This document shows positions 1-7,400 of a DNA stretch of 64,000 nucleotides, one piece after another. The stretch covers positions 228,416 through 292,415 of the forward strand of contig NZ_VFVY01000006.1 in NCBI RefSeq assembly GCF_006442315.1, read 5' to 3'. Source of the DNA: Mesorhizobium sp. B2-3-4 (GTDB taxonomy: Bacteria; Pseudomonadota; Alphaproteobacteria; Rhizobiales; Rhizobiaceae). Within the stretch, counting starts at the first letter, position 1; every line of letters begins with the position of its first letter. The notes under the pieces are model-generated. The model saw only the letters and a program-made list of their open reading frames with translations, was not told where the DNA came from and searched no databases. Position numbers and translations under genes: made by a program.

Positions 1-89
1 AGGCTGGCGAGCATCGCAACCGTTGCCACCTTGATGGACAGCCGGACCGCATTCCATTCGTCGGGAGTGAGGTCCAGCAGCCAGTTCAT
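1..89 (-). CDS. modB: Molybdate ABC transporter permease ModB (N-terminal fragment)
   Basis: Only the first 29 codons are present, reading out of the left edge. The peptide begins MNWLLDLTPDEWNAVRLS and runs into an Ala/Val/Leu-rich stretch, the usual start of ModB just before its first membrane helix. ModB is the inner-membrane channel of the ModABC molybdate importer. It starts 33 bases after the modA stop on the same strand, so modA-modB are co-transcribed. The call rests on this short peptide plus position, and the rest of the gene is outside the window. Confidence 0.8.
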   Translation of the reverse strand, partial: MNWLLDLTPDEWNAVRLSIKVATVAMLAS

Positions 90-122
90 ATCGCCCGGTT
101 CAAAGTTGCTGTGTCAGGGCTC

Positions 123-914
123 TTATTTGTGCTTGAGAACCGTAAAACCCTGTTCCTTGAAGATCTTCGCGGCGGCCGGGGACTCCACGCACTTCAGGAA
201 GGCCGGGGTATCCTTGTCCTTCGAATCCGCTGTCTGCGCAATCGGATAGATGATCGGCGGGTGCGAATCCTCCGGGAAGGTGCCGACAACCTTGACGGTC
301 TTGTCGGCCTTGGCGTCGGTTGCGTAGACGATGCCGAGCGGAGCTTCTCCGGTCGAAACCAGCTTCAGGGCGGCACGCACGTTCTCCGCCTGGGCAACCT
401 TGCCCTCGACCGACGACCAGACACCCAGCGATTCAAGCGCCGCCTTGCCGTATTTGCCAGCTGGCACCGCCTTGAAGTCGCCCATGGCGAGCTTGCCGTC
501 ACCGAGCAGCTTGGCCAGGTCGAAGCCCTTCTCGACCTTGGCCTTGACCTTCGAATCCTTCGGCGCGACCAGGACGATCTGGTTGCCGAGCAGTTGCAGT
601 TCCGTCTCCGGCTTGGTCAGCTTCTTGTCCGAGAGGTATTTCATCCAGTCGAGATCGGCCGAAACGAAGACATCGGCCGGCGCGCCGCCCTCGATCTGCT
701 TGGCAAGTGCCGAGCTCGCCGCGTAGGAAATGGTCGCGGCTTCACCGACCTTCTTCTCGCAGGCCTTGTTGACCGCGTCGAGCGCGTCCTTGAGGCTGGC
801 GGCGGCAAACACGGTAAGCTTGTCGTCGGCGTGAGCCGCCGGCACGGCGGCCATCAGCAGCGCCGCCAGCCCGCCCACGGCGATTGCCTTCAATCCAAAA
901 CCCTTGCCCATCAT
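123..914 (-). CDS. modA: Molybdate ABC transporter periplasmic binding protein ModA
   Basis: A 263-residue periplasmic solute-binding protein that captures molybdate (or tungstate) for ModBC. Residues 1-29 are a classic Sec signal peptide ending AAHA before DDKLTVFAAASL, and that last stretch is the conserved oxyanion-site opening of ModA. Domain length is normal for the family. The start at 914 is chosen because GGGAG lies just upstream and the signal peptide begins there; a longer open frame to 980 would add 22 charged residues in front of the signal peptide and is not believed. The upstream region shared with mop carries a ModE-like dyad, so repression by molybdate-bound ModE is likely. 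Confidence 0.95.
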   Translation of the reverse strand: MMGKGFGLKAIAVGGLAALLMAAVPAAHADDKLTVFAAASLKDALDAVNKACEKKVGEAATISYAASSALAKQIEGGAPADVFVSADLDWMKYLSDKKLTKPETELQLLGNQIVLVAPKDSKVKAKVEKGFDLAKLLGDGKLAMGDFKAVPAGKYGKAALESLGVWSSVEGKVAQAENVRAALKLVSTGEAPLGIVYATDAKADKTVKVVGTFPEDSHPPIIYPIAQTADSKDKDTPAFLKCVESPAAAKIFKEQGFTVLKHK

Positions 915-958
915 GAAACTCTCCCTGATTTGAAATCCGTGCGGCGCAAAGCCCGCAG

Positions 959-986
959 ACCGATATATCCGCACGAACATAACAAG
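959..986. promoter_or_regulatory. Candidate ModE (Mo-box) operator between modA and mop
   Basis: An imperfect dyad with half-sites ACCGATATATC (959-969) and AACATAACAAG (976-986) separated by 6 bases. Against the ModE consensus ATCGTTATATA-N6-TATATAACGAT, I count 8 of 11 and 7 of 11 matches with the exact 6-base spacer. It lies 45 bases upstream of modA and about 110 upstream of mop, where a repressor site for both would be expected. No modE gene is visible in the window, so the regulator is inferred. Confidence 0.5.
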
Positions 987-1093
987 GGAAGCCCGGCCAT
1001 CCGTTGAAACATTCTATCTGGTCTTGTGAGTGGCGCGGCGCGGCTGTTCTGCTAAACAAATCGACGGGAAACAAGCCTTTGAAAGGAAACCCC

Positions 1094-1303
1094 ATGAAGA
1101 TCAGCGCCCGCAACGTTCTCAAGGGAACGATCACCGAGATCGTCAAGGGAGCCACCACCTCGCATGTCAGGATCGACATCGGTGGCGGCACCATCGTCAC
1201 CGCCTCGATCACCAACGAGGCCGTAGCCGATCTCAAGCTCGAAAAGGGCAAGCAGGCCTATGCCGTGGTCAAGGCCTCGGACGTGATGGTCGGCATCGAC
1301 TGA
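1094..1303 (+). CDS. mop: Molbindin (Mop, single TOBE-domain molybdate-binding protein)
   Basis: A 69-residue cytoplasmic protein consisting of one TOBE/Mop domain (MKISARNVLKGTITEIVKG... ending VMVGID). Family members form hexamers that bind molybdate and buffer it in the cell. Key signs are the N-terminal SARN, the central GATTSHVRIDIGGGTIVTA segment and the terminal ASDVMVGID. The start at 1094 follows AAAGGAAACCCC; a longer frame from 1004 has no ribosome-binding site. It is divergent from modA across the putative ModE box, which supports a role in molybdenum homeostasis. Confidence 0.93.
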   Translation: MKISARNVLKGTITEIVKGATTSHVRIDIGGGTIVTASITNEAVADLKLEKGKQAYAVVKASDVMVGID

Positions 1304-1323
1304 ACCACGACCGGCGAATCCCA

Positions 1324-1815
1324 ATGGTTCGCGAGAACGAGATCCGGCCGAGCGAGGTCGCGATCGAGGCACCGCCGGCGACCGACGCCGGCCTGGTGTT
1401 CATCGGCGTCATCCGCACGCCTTGGGCCTCGCGCCTGGTCACGCCACGCCAGGGCCGTGACGACGGCCCTGTCTGCCGCATCGAAATCTTCGACCCCTGG
1501 CGGCAGGCCATGGACGGCGTCGAACAATTCGAGCGGCTGGAGGTGCTGTACTGGCTGCATCTGTCGCGGCGCGACCTCGTCAAGCAGAGCCCGGCCAGCG
1601 ACGGCACCTCGCGCGGCACCTTTGCACTCCGCTCCCCGGTACGGCCCAATCCGATCGGCACGTCGATCGTCAGCCTTGTCGGTGTCGAAGGCTCGGCACT
1701 GCTGGTGCGTGGCATGGATTGCGTGGACGGCACGCCCCTGCTCGATCTCAAACCGGATCGCACGCTGTTCAAGCCGATCGCACCGCCCCAACAGGGTGAT
1801 TTCGAGGTCGGTTGA
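1324..1815 (+). CDS. tsaA: TsaA/TrmO family tRNA m6t6A37 methyltransferase
   Basis: A 163-residue protein of the TsaA (TrmO) family, which in Escherichia coli methylates N6 of t6A37 in threonine tRNAs using S-adenosylmethionine. Visible hallmarks are IGVIRTPW near residue 25, LEVLYWLHLSRR in the middle, and the family signature RSPVRPNPIG followed by TSIVSLVGVEG. The C-terminus has DLKP near the end, as in the family. It begins 20 bases after mop and is probably in the same transcript. In alphaproteobacteria this family is often near molybdenum genes; whether the local enzyme works on tRNA is inferred from the family. Confidence 0.87.
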   Translation: MVRENEIRPSEVAIEAPPATDAGLVFIGVIRTPWASRLVTPRQGRDDGPVCRIEIFDPWRQAMDGVEQFERLEVLYWLHLSRRDLVKQSPASDGTSRGTFALRSPVRPNPIGTSIVSLVGVEGSALLVRGMDCVDGTPLLDLKPDRTLFKPIAPPQQGDFEVG

Positions 1816-1832
1816 GCCAACCGGCGTCCGGC

Positions 1833-2627
1833 TCAAACGGCGATCGGCGCCTTGATCGATGCGTCGGCGACGTAATTTTCCAGCCGGAAATCCTCGAAGC
1901 GGAAGGCGAACAGATCCTTCACCCCAGGATTGATCCACATCGTCGGCAGCGTTCTCGGCGTGCGCCGCAACTGTTCGCGCGCCTGCTCGAAATGGTTGGA
2001 GTAGAGATGCGCGTCACCCAGAGTGTGGACGAAATCGCCTGGTTTCAGCCCGGTCACCTGCGCCACCATCAGCGTCAGCAGCGCGTAGGACGCGATGTTG
2101 AACGGCACGCCGAGGAAGATGTCGGCGGAACGCTGGTAGAGCTGGCAGGAAAGCCGGCCTTCGGACACGTAGAACTGGAACAGGCAGTGGCATGGCGGCA
2201 GCGCCATGGCTTCCACCTCGGCGGGATTCCAGGCCGACACGATCAGCCGCCGCGATTGAGGATTGCGGCGTATCTCCTTCAGAAGATTGGCTATCTGGTC
2301 GATCGAGCCGCCATGCCCATCCGGCCAGGAGCGCCACTGCTTGCCATAGACCGGGCCGAGGTCGCCATTCTCGTCGGCCCATTCGTCCCAGATCGAAACG
2401 CCGTTGTCGGTCAGATATTTGATGTTGGTGTCGCCGGCCAGGAACCACAGGAGTTCATGGATGATCGACTTCAGGTGCAGCTTCTTGGTGGTGGTGACGG
2501 GAAAGCCGCGCGCCAGGTCGAAACGCATCTGGTAGCCGAAGACGGAGCGCGTACCGGTGCCGGTGCGGTCGCCGCGATCGGCACCGTTTTCCAGCACATG
2601 CTGCAGGAGGTCGAGATACTGGCGCAT
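1833..2627 (-). CDS. thyA: Thymidylate synthase
   Basis: A 264-residue cytosolic enzyme, the same length as E. coli ThyA. It converts dUMP to dTMP with methylene-tetrahydrofolate. The catalytic cysteine is C146 in [13 protein letters not shown]; the folate/dUMP region has [11 protein letters not shown] (about 21-31) and the [10 protein letters not shown] phosphate-binding loop (126-135). The start at 2627 gives exactly the canonical length. The open frame continues another 60 codons upstream, but those lie in a palindromic repeat and look unlike any ThyA. The 3' end converges on tsaA, leaving 17 bases between the stops. Confidence 0.97.
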   Translation of the reverse strand: MRQYLDLLQHVLENGADRGDRTGTGTRSVFGYQMRFDLARGFPVTTTKKLHLKSIIHELLWFLAGDTNIKYLTDNGVSIWDEWADENGDLGPVYGKQWRSWPDGHGGSIDQIANLLKEIRRNPQSRRLIVSAWNPAEVEAMALPPCHCLFQFYVSEGRLSCQLYQRSADIFLGVPFNIASYALLTLMVAQVTGLKPGDFVHTLGDAHLYSNHFEQAREQLRRTPRTLPTMWINPGVKDLFAFRFEDFRLENYVADASIKAPIAV

Positions 2628-2722
2628 CGGTTCCGGCTCGATTCGAGAGTGCACCCGATCATAGCGCATGTGCGCGCCGATGCCACGTCCGTCTGAGGTC
2701 TTCCCCACCGACATAGAGAGCG

Positions 2723-2864
2723 GAGACCTTTTCAGAATTCGCTCTGGCGAGTCGAATAGGGTGGTTTTCGAGAACCGGAGCGGAGCGTACTTAAAGTACG
2801 TGAGCACCGGAAGCGCAGAAAACCGCCCTAGTCGGCCGTCAGAGTAGAATTATCAAAAGGTCTC
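2723..2864. repeat. 142-bp imperfect palindromic intergenic element
   Basis: Two arms mirror each other about position 2793. The outer ends are GAGACCTTTT (2723-2732) and AAAAGGTCTC (2855-2864). Inner blocks also pair: TAGGGTGGTTTTC on the left with GAAAACCGCCCTA on the right, and the centre is a perfect dyad CGTACTT-A-AAGTACG (2786-2800). The right arm overlaps the last two bases of the DUF2853 stop codon, and the element sits between two co-directional genes (DUF2853 then thyA). It resembles dispersed palindromic repeats in rhizobial chromosomes, but I cannot assign a named family. Confidence 0.85.
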
Positions 2865-3174
2865 AGAGCGAGCCGAGCTTGCCCAGTTCCTTGGCCACCA
2901 GATAGTAGAACGTCACCCTGCCCTTGCTGTGATCCGCGGCCATCGCCTTGCAGGTCTTCTCGATCGCCGCGTCGGCCTTCGCACCGTCGCTGACGCCGAG
3001 TTTCTTGGCCGCCCAGCTCTCCTTGACGCGCTCGAGTTCCTTCGGGTCGGTGCAGGACACCAGCGAGGAGTCGCGATTCCTGAGCGCTATGCCCAGATGC
3101 TTGACGATCTTTTCGACCGCATCGGCGCTGGCGCCCGCGTCGTACTTCTTCACATCCGCAAGATAGTCGGCCAT
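2863..3174 (-). CDS. DUF2853 family small cytosolic protein
   Basis: A 103-residue soluble protein starting MADYLADVKKYDAGAS, recognisable as the DUF2853 family found in alphaproteobacteria. It is helical with Lys/Asp/Ala-rich composition and no signal peptide or membrane segment. One feature is SLVSCTDPKELERVKESW in the middle. The biochemical role is unknown. The start at 3174 is preceded by GAGGGGAA at good spacing. The stop codon touches the outer arm of the palindromic repeat that separates it from thyA. Confidence 0.85.
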   Translation of the reverse strand: MADYLADVKKYDAGASADAVEKIVKHLGIALRNRDSSLVSCTDPKELERVKESWAAKKLGVSDGAKADAAIEKTCKAMAADHSKGRVTFYYLVAKELGKLGSL

Positions 3175-3384
3175 CAAAATTCCCCTCGTCGGCGCCACGG
3201 ATCCGATCGATGAGGGCTGTGGCGCGCTTCGCAACTTGTGCGCTAGGTCGATAACTCCTCACCGCCCGCAAAGCTTCGGTTGAGACCGCGCCCAAGTCAA
3301 CCCTCGCCGTCGCAATTTGACACAGGGACAAAGGCCGATTGCGGCCTTTCATTTCTGGCTGCCGCCCCCTATATTCGTTTTGTC

Positions 3385-3705
3385 GGCTTGACCGACTATG
3401 GCGATAAACTGACGATGAAATAAGCCGTTCGGACCCGGGGGCGGTACCCGGCGCCTCCACCAAAAGCCGCTGTCAGGGACAGAGCGGTTTTTGCTGGGGG
3501 CGAAATAGGATCGACGAAGGTGTAAAGATCGTACTTTTGCCCGGCATTGTACCACCGTCATCGGGCTAAACTTATAGTTGCCAACGACAACTATGCGGAA
3601 GCACGTCTCGCTGCTTAATGCAGTGCGATAGCTTCAAATCAAGCCCTAGGGGTTCGCACTTCTAGGCGGGGTTCGGAGGTACCTGGCAACAGAAACCTCC
3701 ACTTC
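3385..3705 (+). ncRNA. ssrA: Circularly permuted two-piece tmRNA
   Basis: The gene is permuted as in other alphaproteobacteria: the acceptor piece comes first and ends in CCA at 3460-3462; an intervening segment (3463-3495) follows; then the coding piece starts with GGGGGCG (3496-3502). GGGGGCG pairs with CGCCTCC (3452-3458) as a 7-bp acceptor stem whose third pair is G-U, the alanyl-tRNA synthetase identity element. A 5-bp T stem (3435-3439 with 3447-3451) abuts it. The tag frame at 3580-3618 encodes ANDNYAEARLAA and a TAA stop. A GGAGGT/ACCTCC stem (3675-3700) lies near the 3' end. The outer boundaries (3385 and 3705) are estimates. It rescues stalled ribosomes and tags the product for ClpXP. 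Confidence 0.95.
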
Positions 3706-3812
3706 TCCCCTCCCTCGATATCGTCACGCGCAACGCCAGGTCCCCTTGGCCGGATTCGTATGGCCGTTTGGCCCCGAAACCCTCGCGCGTCCCCTCTCTC
3801 CATGGACAAAAG

Positions 3813-4358
3813 ATGCAAAACGATTCCGATCGATTCTTCGTGCTGACCGGTGGCCCAGGTTCAGGCAAGACCACCGTGATCGAGGCCCTGGAACAGGCCG
3901 GCCTTCGAACCGCGCCCGAAGCCGGGCGCAACATCATCCGCGACCAGGTAGCGACCGGCGGCCCCGCTTTGCCCTGGCAGGACCGCGCGCTCTTTGCCGA
4001 ATTGATGCTGTCGTGGGAATTACGCTCCTGGCACGCGGCACGCGCCGAACCCGGTCCGGTCTTCTTCGATCGCGGCATCCCGGACACCATCGGCTACCTC
4101 AGGCTTTGCGGCCTGCCGGTGCCGGACCACCTCACCAAGGCGGCCATGAAATTCCGCTATGCGCGCCGTGTCTTCGTCGCGCCTCCCTGGCCGGAGATCT
4201 TCGCGCAGGACGAAGAGCGCAGGCAGACGTTCGACGAGGCCGAGCGCACGTATCGGGCAGTAGCCGGTGTCTATGCCGACCTCGGTTACGAACTCGTGAC
4301 GCTGCCACTCGCCCCGGTCGAAGAGCGCCTGCGCTTCATCCTCGATGCTGCTTGCTAG
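3813..4358 (+). CDS. AAA-type P-loop ATPase/kinase-like protein
   Basis: A 181-residue nucleotide-binding protein with a Walker A motif GGPGSGKT at residues 13-20, right after the first beta strand FFVLTG. The family (AAA_28-like) has a conserved FFDRGIPDTIGYL segment in the middle, which is seen here, and a LTKAAMKFRYARRVFVAPPWPEIF stretch typical of small kinase-like ATPases. The substrate is unknown. The start at 3813 (MQNDSDRFF) fits the fold; a start at 3768 would add 15 residues running back towards the tmRNA. The 3' end overlaps the stop of the convergent hydrolase gene by 4 bases. Confidence 0.85.
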   Translation: MQNDSDRFFVLTGGPGSGKTTVIEALEQAGLRTAPEAGRNIIRDQVATGGPALPWQDRALFAELMLSWELRSWHAARAEPGPVFFDRGIPDTIGYLRLCGLPVPDHLTKAAMKFRYARRVFVAPPWPEIFAQDEERRQTFDEAERTYRAVAGVYADLGYELVTLPLAPVEERLRFILDAAC

Positions 4359-5365
4359 GGCGCCGTTGCCACATGGGTCTGCCCCGGCCCATCGACAAGG
4401 TGCTGGCGGAAGAAGGCAAGCACGTCCGTATCGAACATCTTGTGGAACGCGGAGCGGTCGAAGCCCGGCCTATCCACACAAAGGTCCGAGGGCATGCCCG
4501 TCTTGCGACAGGATGCCAGGAAAGAGAAATGCACGGCGTTCGGCACGACGTGAAAGTCCGCCGTCCGCGGCAGCAGCCCGGCCAGCAGTTTGACATCGGC
4601 GGATGATATGCCGTCGCCACCGAACTGCGAACTCCAGAGCTGCAGCGGCACCTTGACGTCTTTGAGGCTGTCGCTGGTCTGGAACACGATGCTCAGCGGA
4701 TCGGCAACGACGATTGCCTTCACGCGCGGATCATGGGTCAGCACCTCCGGCGGCAATTGCTTGCGCACCGGCTTGGGCTGGTTGGCCGGCGGACAGCCCG
4801 TGGCGGTCGGGTCCGGGCAACGCGGCGGCAGCTTGTTGAAGTCCGGATTGGCGCCGCCCACGACAAGACCGGTATAGCCACCTTGCGAAAAGCCATAGAA
4901 GCCGACGCGCTGCGGATCGATGCTGGCCGAATCCGGCGATGCGCCAAGCATGAAATCGATGGTTCGCTTGATATCGAGCGGCCGCTGCCTCAGCACGCCC
5001 AGGCCATTGGCCTGGCTCATGTCGGCGTGGTTAGCGTGCGGATGATTGATGGCAACGACGATGAAGCCGGCATCCGCCAGCGTCTCGGCCATGTCATGGA
5101 GATCGAGGTACCAGCCGCCATAGCCGTGGGAGATGACGACGAGCGGCAATTTCGCGCCCACGATCGGGCAATCGGGCACGGCCGGAACGGTGGTTCCCTT
5201 GACCTTCACCTCGCCGGGCGCGGTGGCGCAAGGCGACCACATGGCTGCGTCGACCGACGGCCCCGCGGCATCCGCCGGAACCTGGATGAACTTCAAACCA
5301 GCCGCGTGGGTCGCCGTGGCCGCCAGGCTTGCCAGGGCGGCGAGCAGTATGGTTCCCAGGCGCAT
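4355..5365 (-). CDS. Secreted alpha/beta hydrolase (dienelactone hydrolase-like)
   Basis: A 336-residue predicted periplasmic hydrolase. Residues 1-22 form a signal peptide (MRLGTILLAALASLAATATH). The oxyanion segment VVISHGYGG (77-84), the nucleophile elbow GFYGFSQGG with S160, and a late histidine in NAVHFSFL match the alpha/beta-hydrolase fold. Several cysteines (for example in MWSPC and VPDCP) suggest disulfides, consistent with export. The substrate cannot be told from sequence; related proteins are called platelet-activating-factor acetylhydrolase-like or dienelactone hydrolase-like. The start at 5365 has CGGAGA upstream. Confidence 0.85.
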   Translation of the reverse strand: MRLGTILLAALASLAATATHAAGLKFIQVPADAAGPSVDAAMWSPCATAPGEVKVKGTTVPAVPDCPIVGAKLPLVVISHGYGGWYLDLHDMAETLADAGFIVVAINHPHANHADMSQANGLGVLRQRPLDIKRTIDFMLGASPDSASIDPQRVGFYGFSQGGYTGLVVGGANPDFNKLPPRCPDPTATGCPPANQPKPVRKQLPPEVLTHDPRVKAIVVADPLSIVFQTSDSLKDVKVPLQLWSSQFGGDGISSADVKLLAGLLPRTADFHVVPNAVHFSFLASCRKTGMPSDLCVDRPGFDRSAFHKMFDTDVLAFFRQHLVDGPGQTHVATAP

Positions 5366-5496
5366 TTTCCGGTCTCCGTTTCTCTGAAAATCATCCGTGC
5401 GGCCGGGCCGCGGGCCGAAATCCAGACCCACGTTTCCCGATGCCACGCTGTTCGATGAGAGCTGTTGCTGCCGGCCTGTCCAGCCGTTGCCGCCCT

Positions 5497-6213
5497 TCAG
5501 GGAACGGTCTCGACCCTGCCGCTGCCGCTGACTTGCGAATTGATCTTCGGATTGCCGTGGACCTGCACATTGCCACTGCCCGACACGCGGATGTCGGCCC
5601 GGTCCTGTGGCGCGATATCGGCATTGCCGCTGCCGCTGATCTGGACGCTGGCGGTCCTGGCGGCGAGTTTGGCGAAATCGCCCGAGCCGGAGCCGGAGAT
5701 GCGCAAGGACAGATCCTGCACGCTGCCGCTGGCGCGGACATCGCCGCTGCCGCTGATCCTGAGATCGAGTGCGTCCTGGGCAAGACCGGAGAGTTCGAGC
5801 CTGCCGCTGCCGCTCAATCTCCAGCCCGGAACGGCCGGTCCGGTGAGCTGGACGCTGACCGCAGAGCGGTCACAATCTAAATTGTCGTCGAATTCCAGCA
5901 CATTGCCGGACAGGCGGACATGCGAAACCGCCTCGGGATCGCCACTGACGATAGCCTGGGACGGCGTGCCCGGACGATAGGTCACCGTTGCCGGAAGCGC
6001 GATCTGGAACTCTGTGCTGACCGGCTCCCAGGCCAGTGTCACCGATCCGGGCTTGTTGCCGTCACCGGAACCGCGGCAACTCGAGGCAAAGGTCCACCAT
6101 CTGCCGCCTCTCAGGTCGCGCCAGTTGTCCCCGGCCAGCGAGCTTGCCAGCGACAGGCAAATCACGGCGATGCCCAATGACAGGGCGGCGGTCCAGGCGA
6201 GTGTCTTGTTCAT
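5497..6213 (-). CDS. DUF2807 (GIN-domain) secreted protein
   Basis: A 238-residue exported protein. An N-terminal hydrophobic signal segment (about residues 5-27) is followed by a region ending in repeated SGSG motifs: LSGSGRLEL, ISGSGDVRA, ISGSGSGDF, ISGSGNADI, VSGSGNVQV and VSGSGRVET, spaced about 20-24 residues apart. This pattern is the beta-helix of the DUF2807/GIN family (putative adhesin head domain). It is the last gene of a padR-DUF1700-DUF2807 operon, 42 bases after DUF1700, so it probably responds to the PadR regulator. The function is not known. Confidence 0.85.
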   Translation of the reverse strand: MNKTLAWTAALSLGIAVICLSLASSLAGDNWRDLRGGRWWTFASSCRGSGDGNKPGSVTLAWEPVSTEFQIALPATVTYRPGTPSQAIVSGDPEAVSHVRLSGNVLEFDDNLDCDRSAVSVQLTGPAVPGWRLSGSGRLELSGLAQDALDLRISGSGDVRASGSVQDLSLRISGSGSGDFAKLAARTASVQISGSGNADIAPQDRADIRVSGSGNVQVHGNPKINSQVSGSGRVETVP

Positions 6214-6255
6214 GATACACCTGTTTGTTTGTGCGGCGGCGGGCCGCGGGGACGA

Positions 6256-6822
6256 TCAATTCCGTGGTGGTTTGACCAGGCGGTAGTGCAGGCGCGCATA
6301 GTCCCCCAGGACCTTGACCCCGACATTGAGCGCAAGCAGCAACAGCGAACCAAGTCCGATGCTGGCGGCGGCAAGCCCGACAGCCAACAGCAGCCGGGCA
6401 AAGGCCATGGTCCACGACGTGAAATGCCAGAAAGGCACGACGCTCAGCAGCAATCCGACGCTGACGACGCCCAGCGCCATCGCCGCAATGCCGATGGCCA
6501 GCATGACAGCGCAAAAGACAATGAGGATCGGCAGCAACAGGACGATGTCGAAGGCGGCCAGGCCGGTCAGCGCAAGCAGGGCGGCAACGACACCGCCAGG
6601 GCCACGGTCATGCTCCCAACGGCGCAGCCCCGCTTCCGCGCGCAGTTCCCGCCCCAGGCGCGCCGGATCGCCAAGTGCCTTGGCGACCTCCTCCTCGCTG
6701 CGTCCGGAGGCCTGGGCCTCGTCGAAATGGGCAGCGTAGTCGGCCGCGATCTCCGCAACTTCGCCCGGAGGCATTCCGGCCAGGCTGCTGCGCAGGGAAA
6801 CCAAGAAAGCGTCGCGGTTCAT
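6256..6822 (-). CDS. DUF1700 family membrane protein
   Basis: A 188-residue protein. The N-terminal ~65 residues are a cytoplasmic helical domain with the family pattern MNRDAFLVSLRSSLAGMPP...IAADYAAHFDEA...ALGDPARLGRELRAE. Then come several hydrophobic segments (about 75-180) forming membrane helices. DUF1700 proteins almost always sit between a PadR regulator and a GIN/DUF4097-type protein, exactly as here. The start at 6822 overlaps the padR stop in an ATGA arrangement, giving translational coupling. The role is unknown; an envelope-associated function is inferred from its partners. Confidence 0.85.
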   Translation of the reverse strand: MNRDAFLVSLRSSLAGMPPGEVAEIAADYAAHFDEAQASGRSEEEVAKALGDPARLGRELRAEAGLRRWEHDRGPGGVVAALLALTGLAAFDIVLLLPILIVFCAVMLAIGIAAMALGVVSVGLLLSVVPFWHFTSWTMAFARLLLAVGLAAASIGLGSLLLLALNVGVKVLGDYARLHYRLVKPPRN

Positions 6823-7145
6823 TCCACTTCTCCCAGGAGCAGGTCGACGGCATCGACAAAGCTGCGCCATTCCCGGCTGCGTGCTTCGTAGGCAATTCTG
6901 CCGGCCGGAGTGAGCCGGTAATATTTGCGCGGCGGGCCGCTGGTCGATTCCACCAGCCATGTCGCGACAAGCCCGTCGCTCTGCATGCGCCGCATCAGCG
7001 GGTAGATCGTCCCTTCCCCCATGCCGACCCGCTCGGCGAGCGTGCTGGCGATCTCATAGGCATAGCTTTCCCTGCCGGCGAGCAAGGCAAGCACGCATAG
7101 TTCGAGCGCCCCCTTTTTCAGCTGGACGTCATTTGGATCGGTCAT
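6819..7145 (-). CDS. PadR family transcriptional regulator
   Basis: A 108-residue winged-helix repressor. It shows the PadR pattern: KKGALELCVLALLAGRESYAYEI (helices 1-2), GMGEGTIYPLMRRMQSDGLV (recognition helix and wing start) and PPRKYYRLTPAGR (wing). It is the first gene of a three-gene operon and overlaps DUF1700 by 4 bases. PadR proteins usually repress their own operon until a ligand or stress signal binds; the AT-rich upstream region contains repeated GGTATC/TACC blocks that could be its operator. Confidence 0.9.
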   Translation of the reverse strand: MTDPNDVQLKKGALELCVLALLAGRESYAYEIASTLAERVGMGEGTIYPLMRRMQSDGLVATWLVESTSGPPRKYYRLTPAGRIAYEARSREWRSFVDAVDLLLGEVE

Positions 7146-7159
7146 GGTCCGTTCCCGGC

Positions 7160-7222
7160 GATTTCAGTACACGATATAGAAAGGTATCTTCTTATGCAAG
7201 GTACTGACTTAAACTTGATACC
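7160..7222. promoter_or_regulatory. Probable padR promoter/operator region
   Basis: This AT-rich stretch upstream of padR contains GGTATC (7183-7188) mirrored by GATACC (7217-7222), and a further GGTACT near 7200, all in the spacer in front of the regulator. Spaced TACC blocks of this kind could bind the PadR dimer. The pairing is by eye and there is no close match to a published PadR site. Confidence 0.35.
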
Positions 7223-7352
7223 AATGTGATGGCGACGGCAAGCCCAGTCCGAAAGATCAGGCTCTGCCGTGACTGATTTTCCACGGGCCCGGCCGGCATG
7301 GAAACACGCTTCGGCCGAGACGGCCGCGTCTGGCGCAGGGCCGACAAGGCAC

Positions 7353-7380
7353 AAAAAAGGCCGGGATCCACCCGGCCTTT
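7353..7380 (-). terminator. Rho-independent terminator after the Bcr/CflA gene
   Basis: A perfect 7-bp stem GGCCGGG/CCCGGCC (7359-7365 with 7371-7377) and a 5-base loop, followed on the minus strand by six T residues (AAAAAA at 7353-7358 as written). It lies about 20 bases past the stop of the minus-strand exporter gene. Confidence 0.9.
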
Positions 7381-7400
7381 CCCTGCTGATTGAGGAGTGC

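Noticed and set aside
2628..2807. N-terminal extension of thymidylate synthase
   Set aside because: The extra codons lie in a palindromic repeat and give a length unlike any ThyA; the 264-residue form is canonical.
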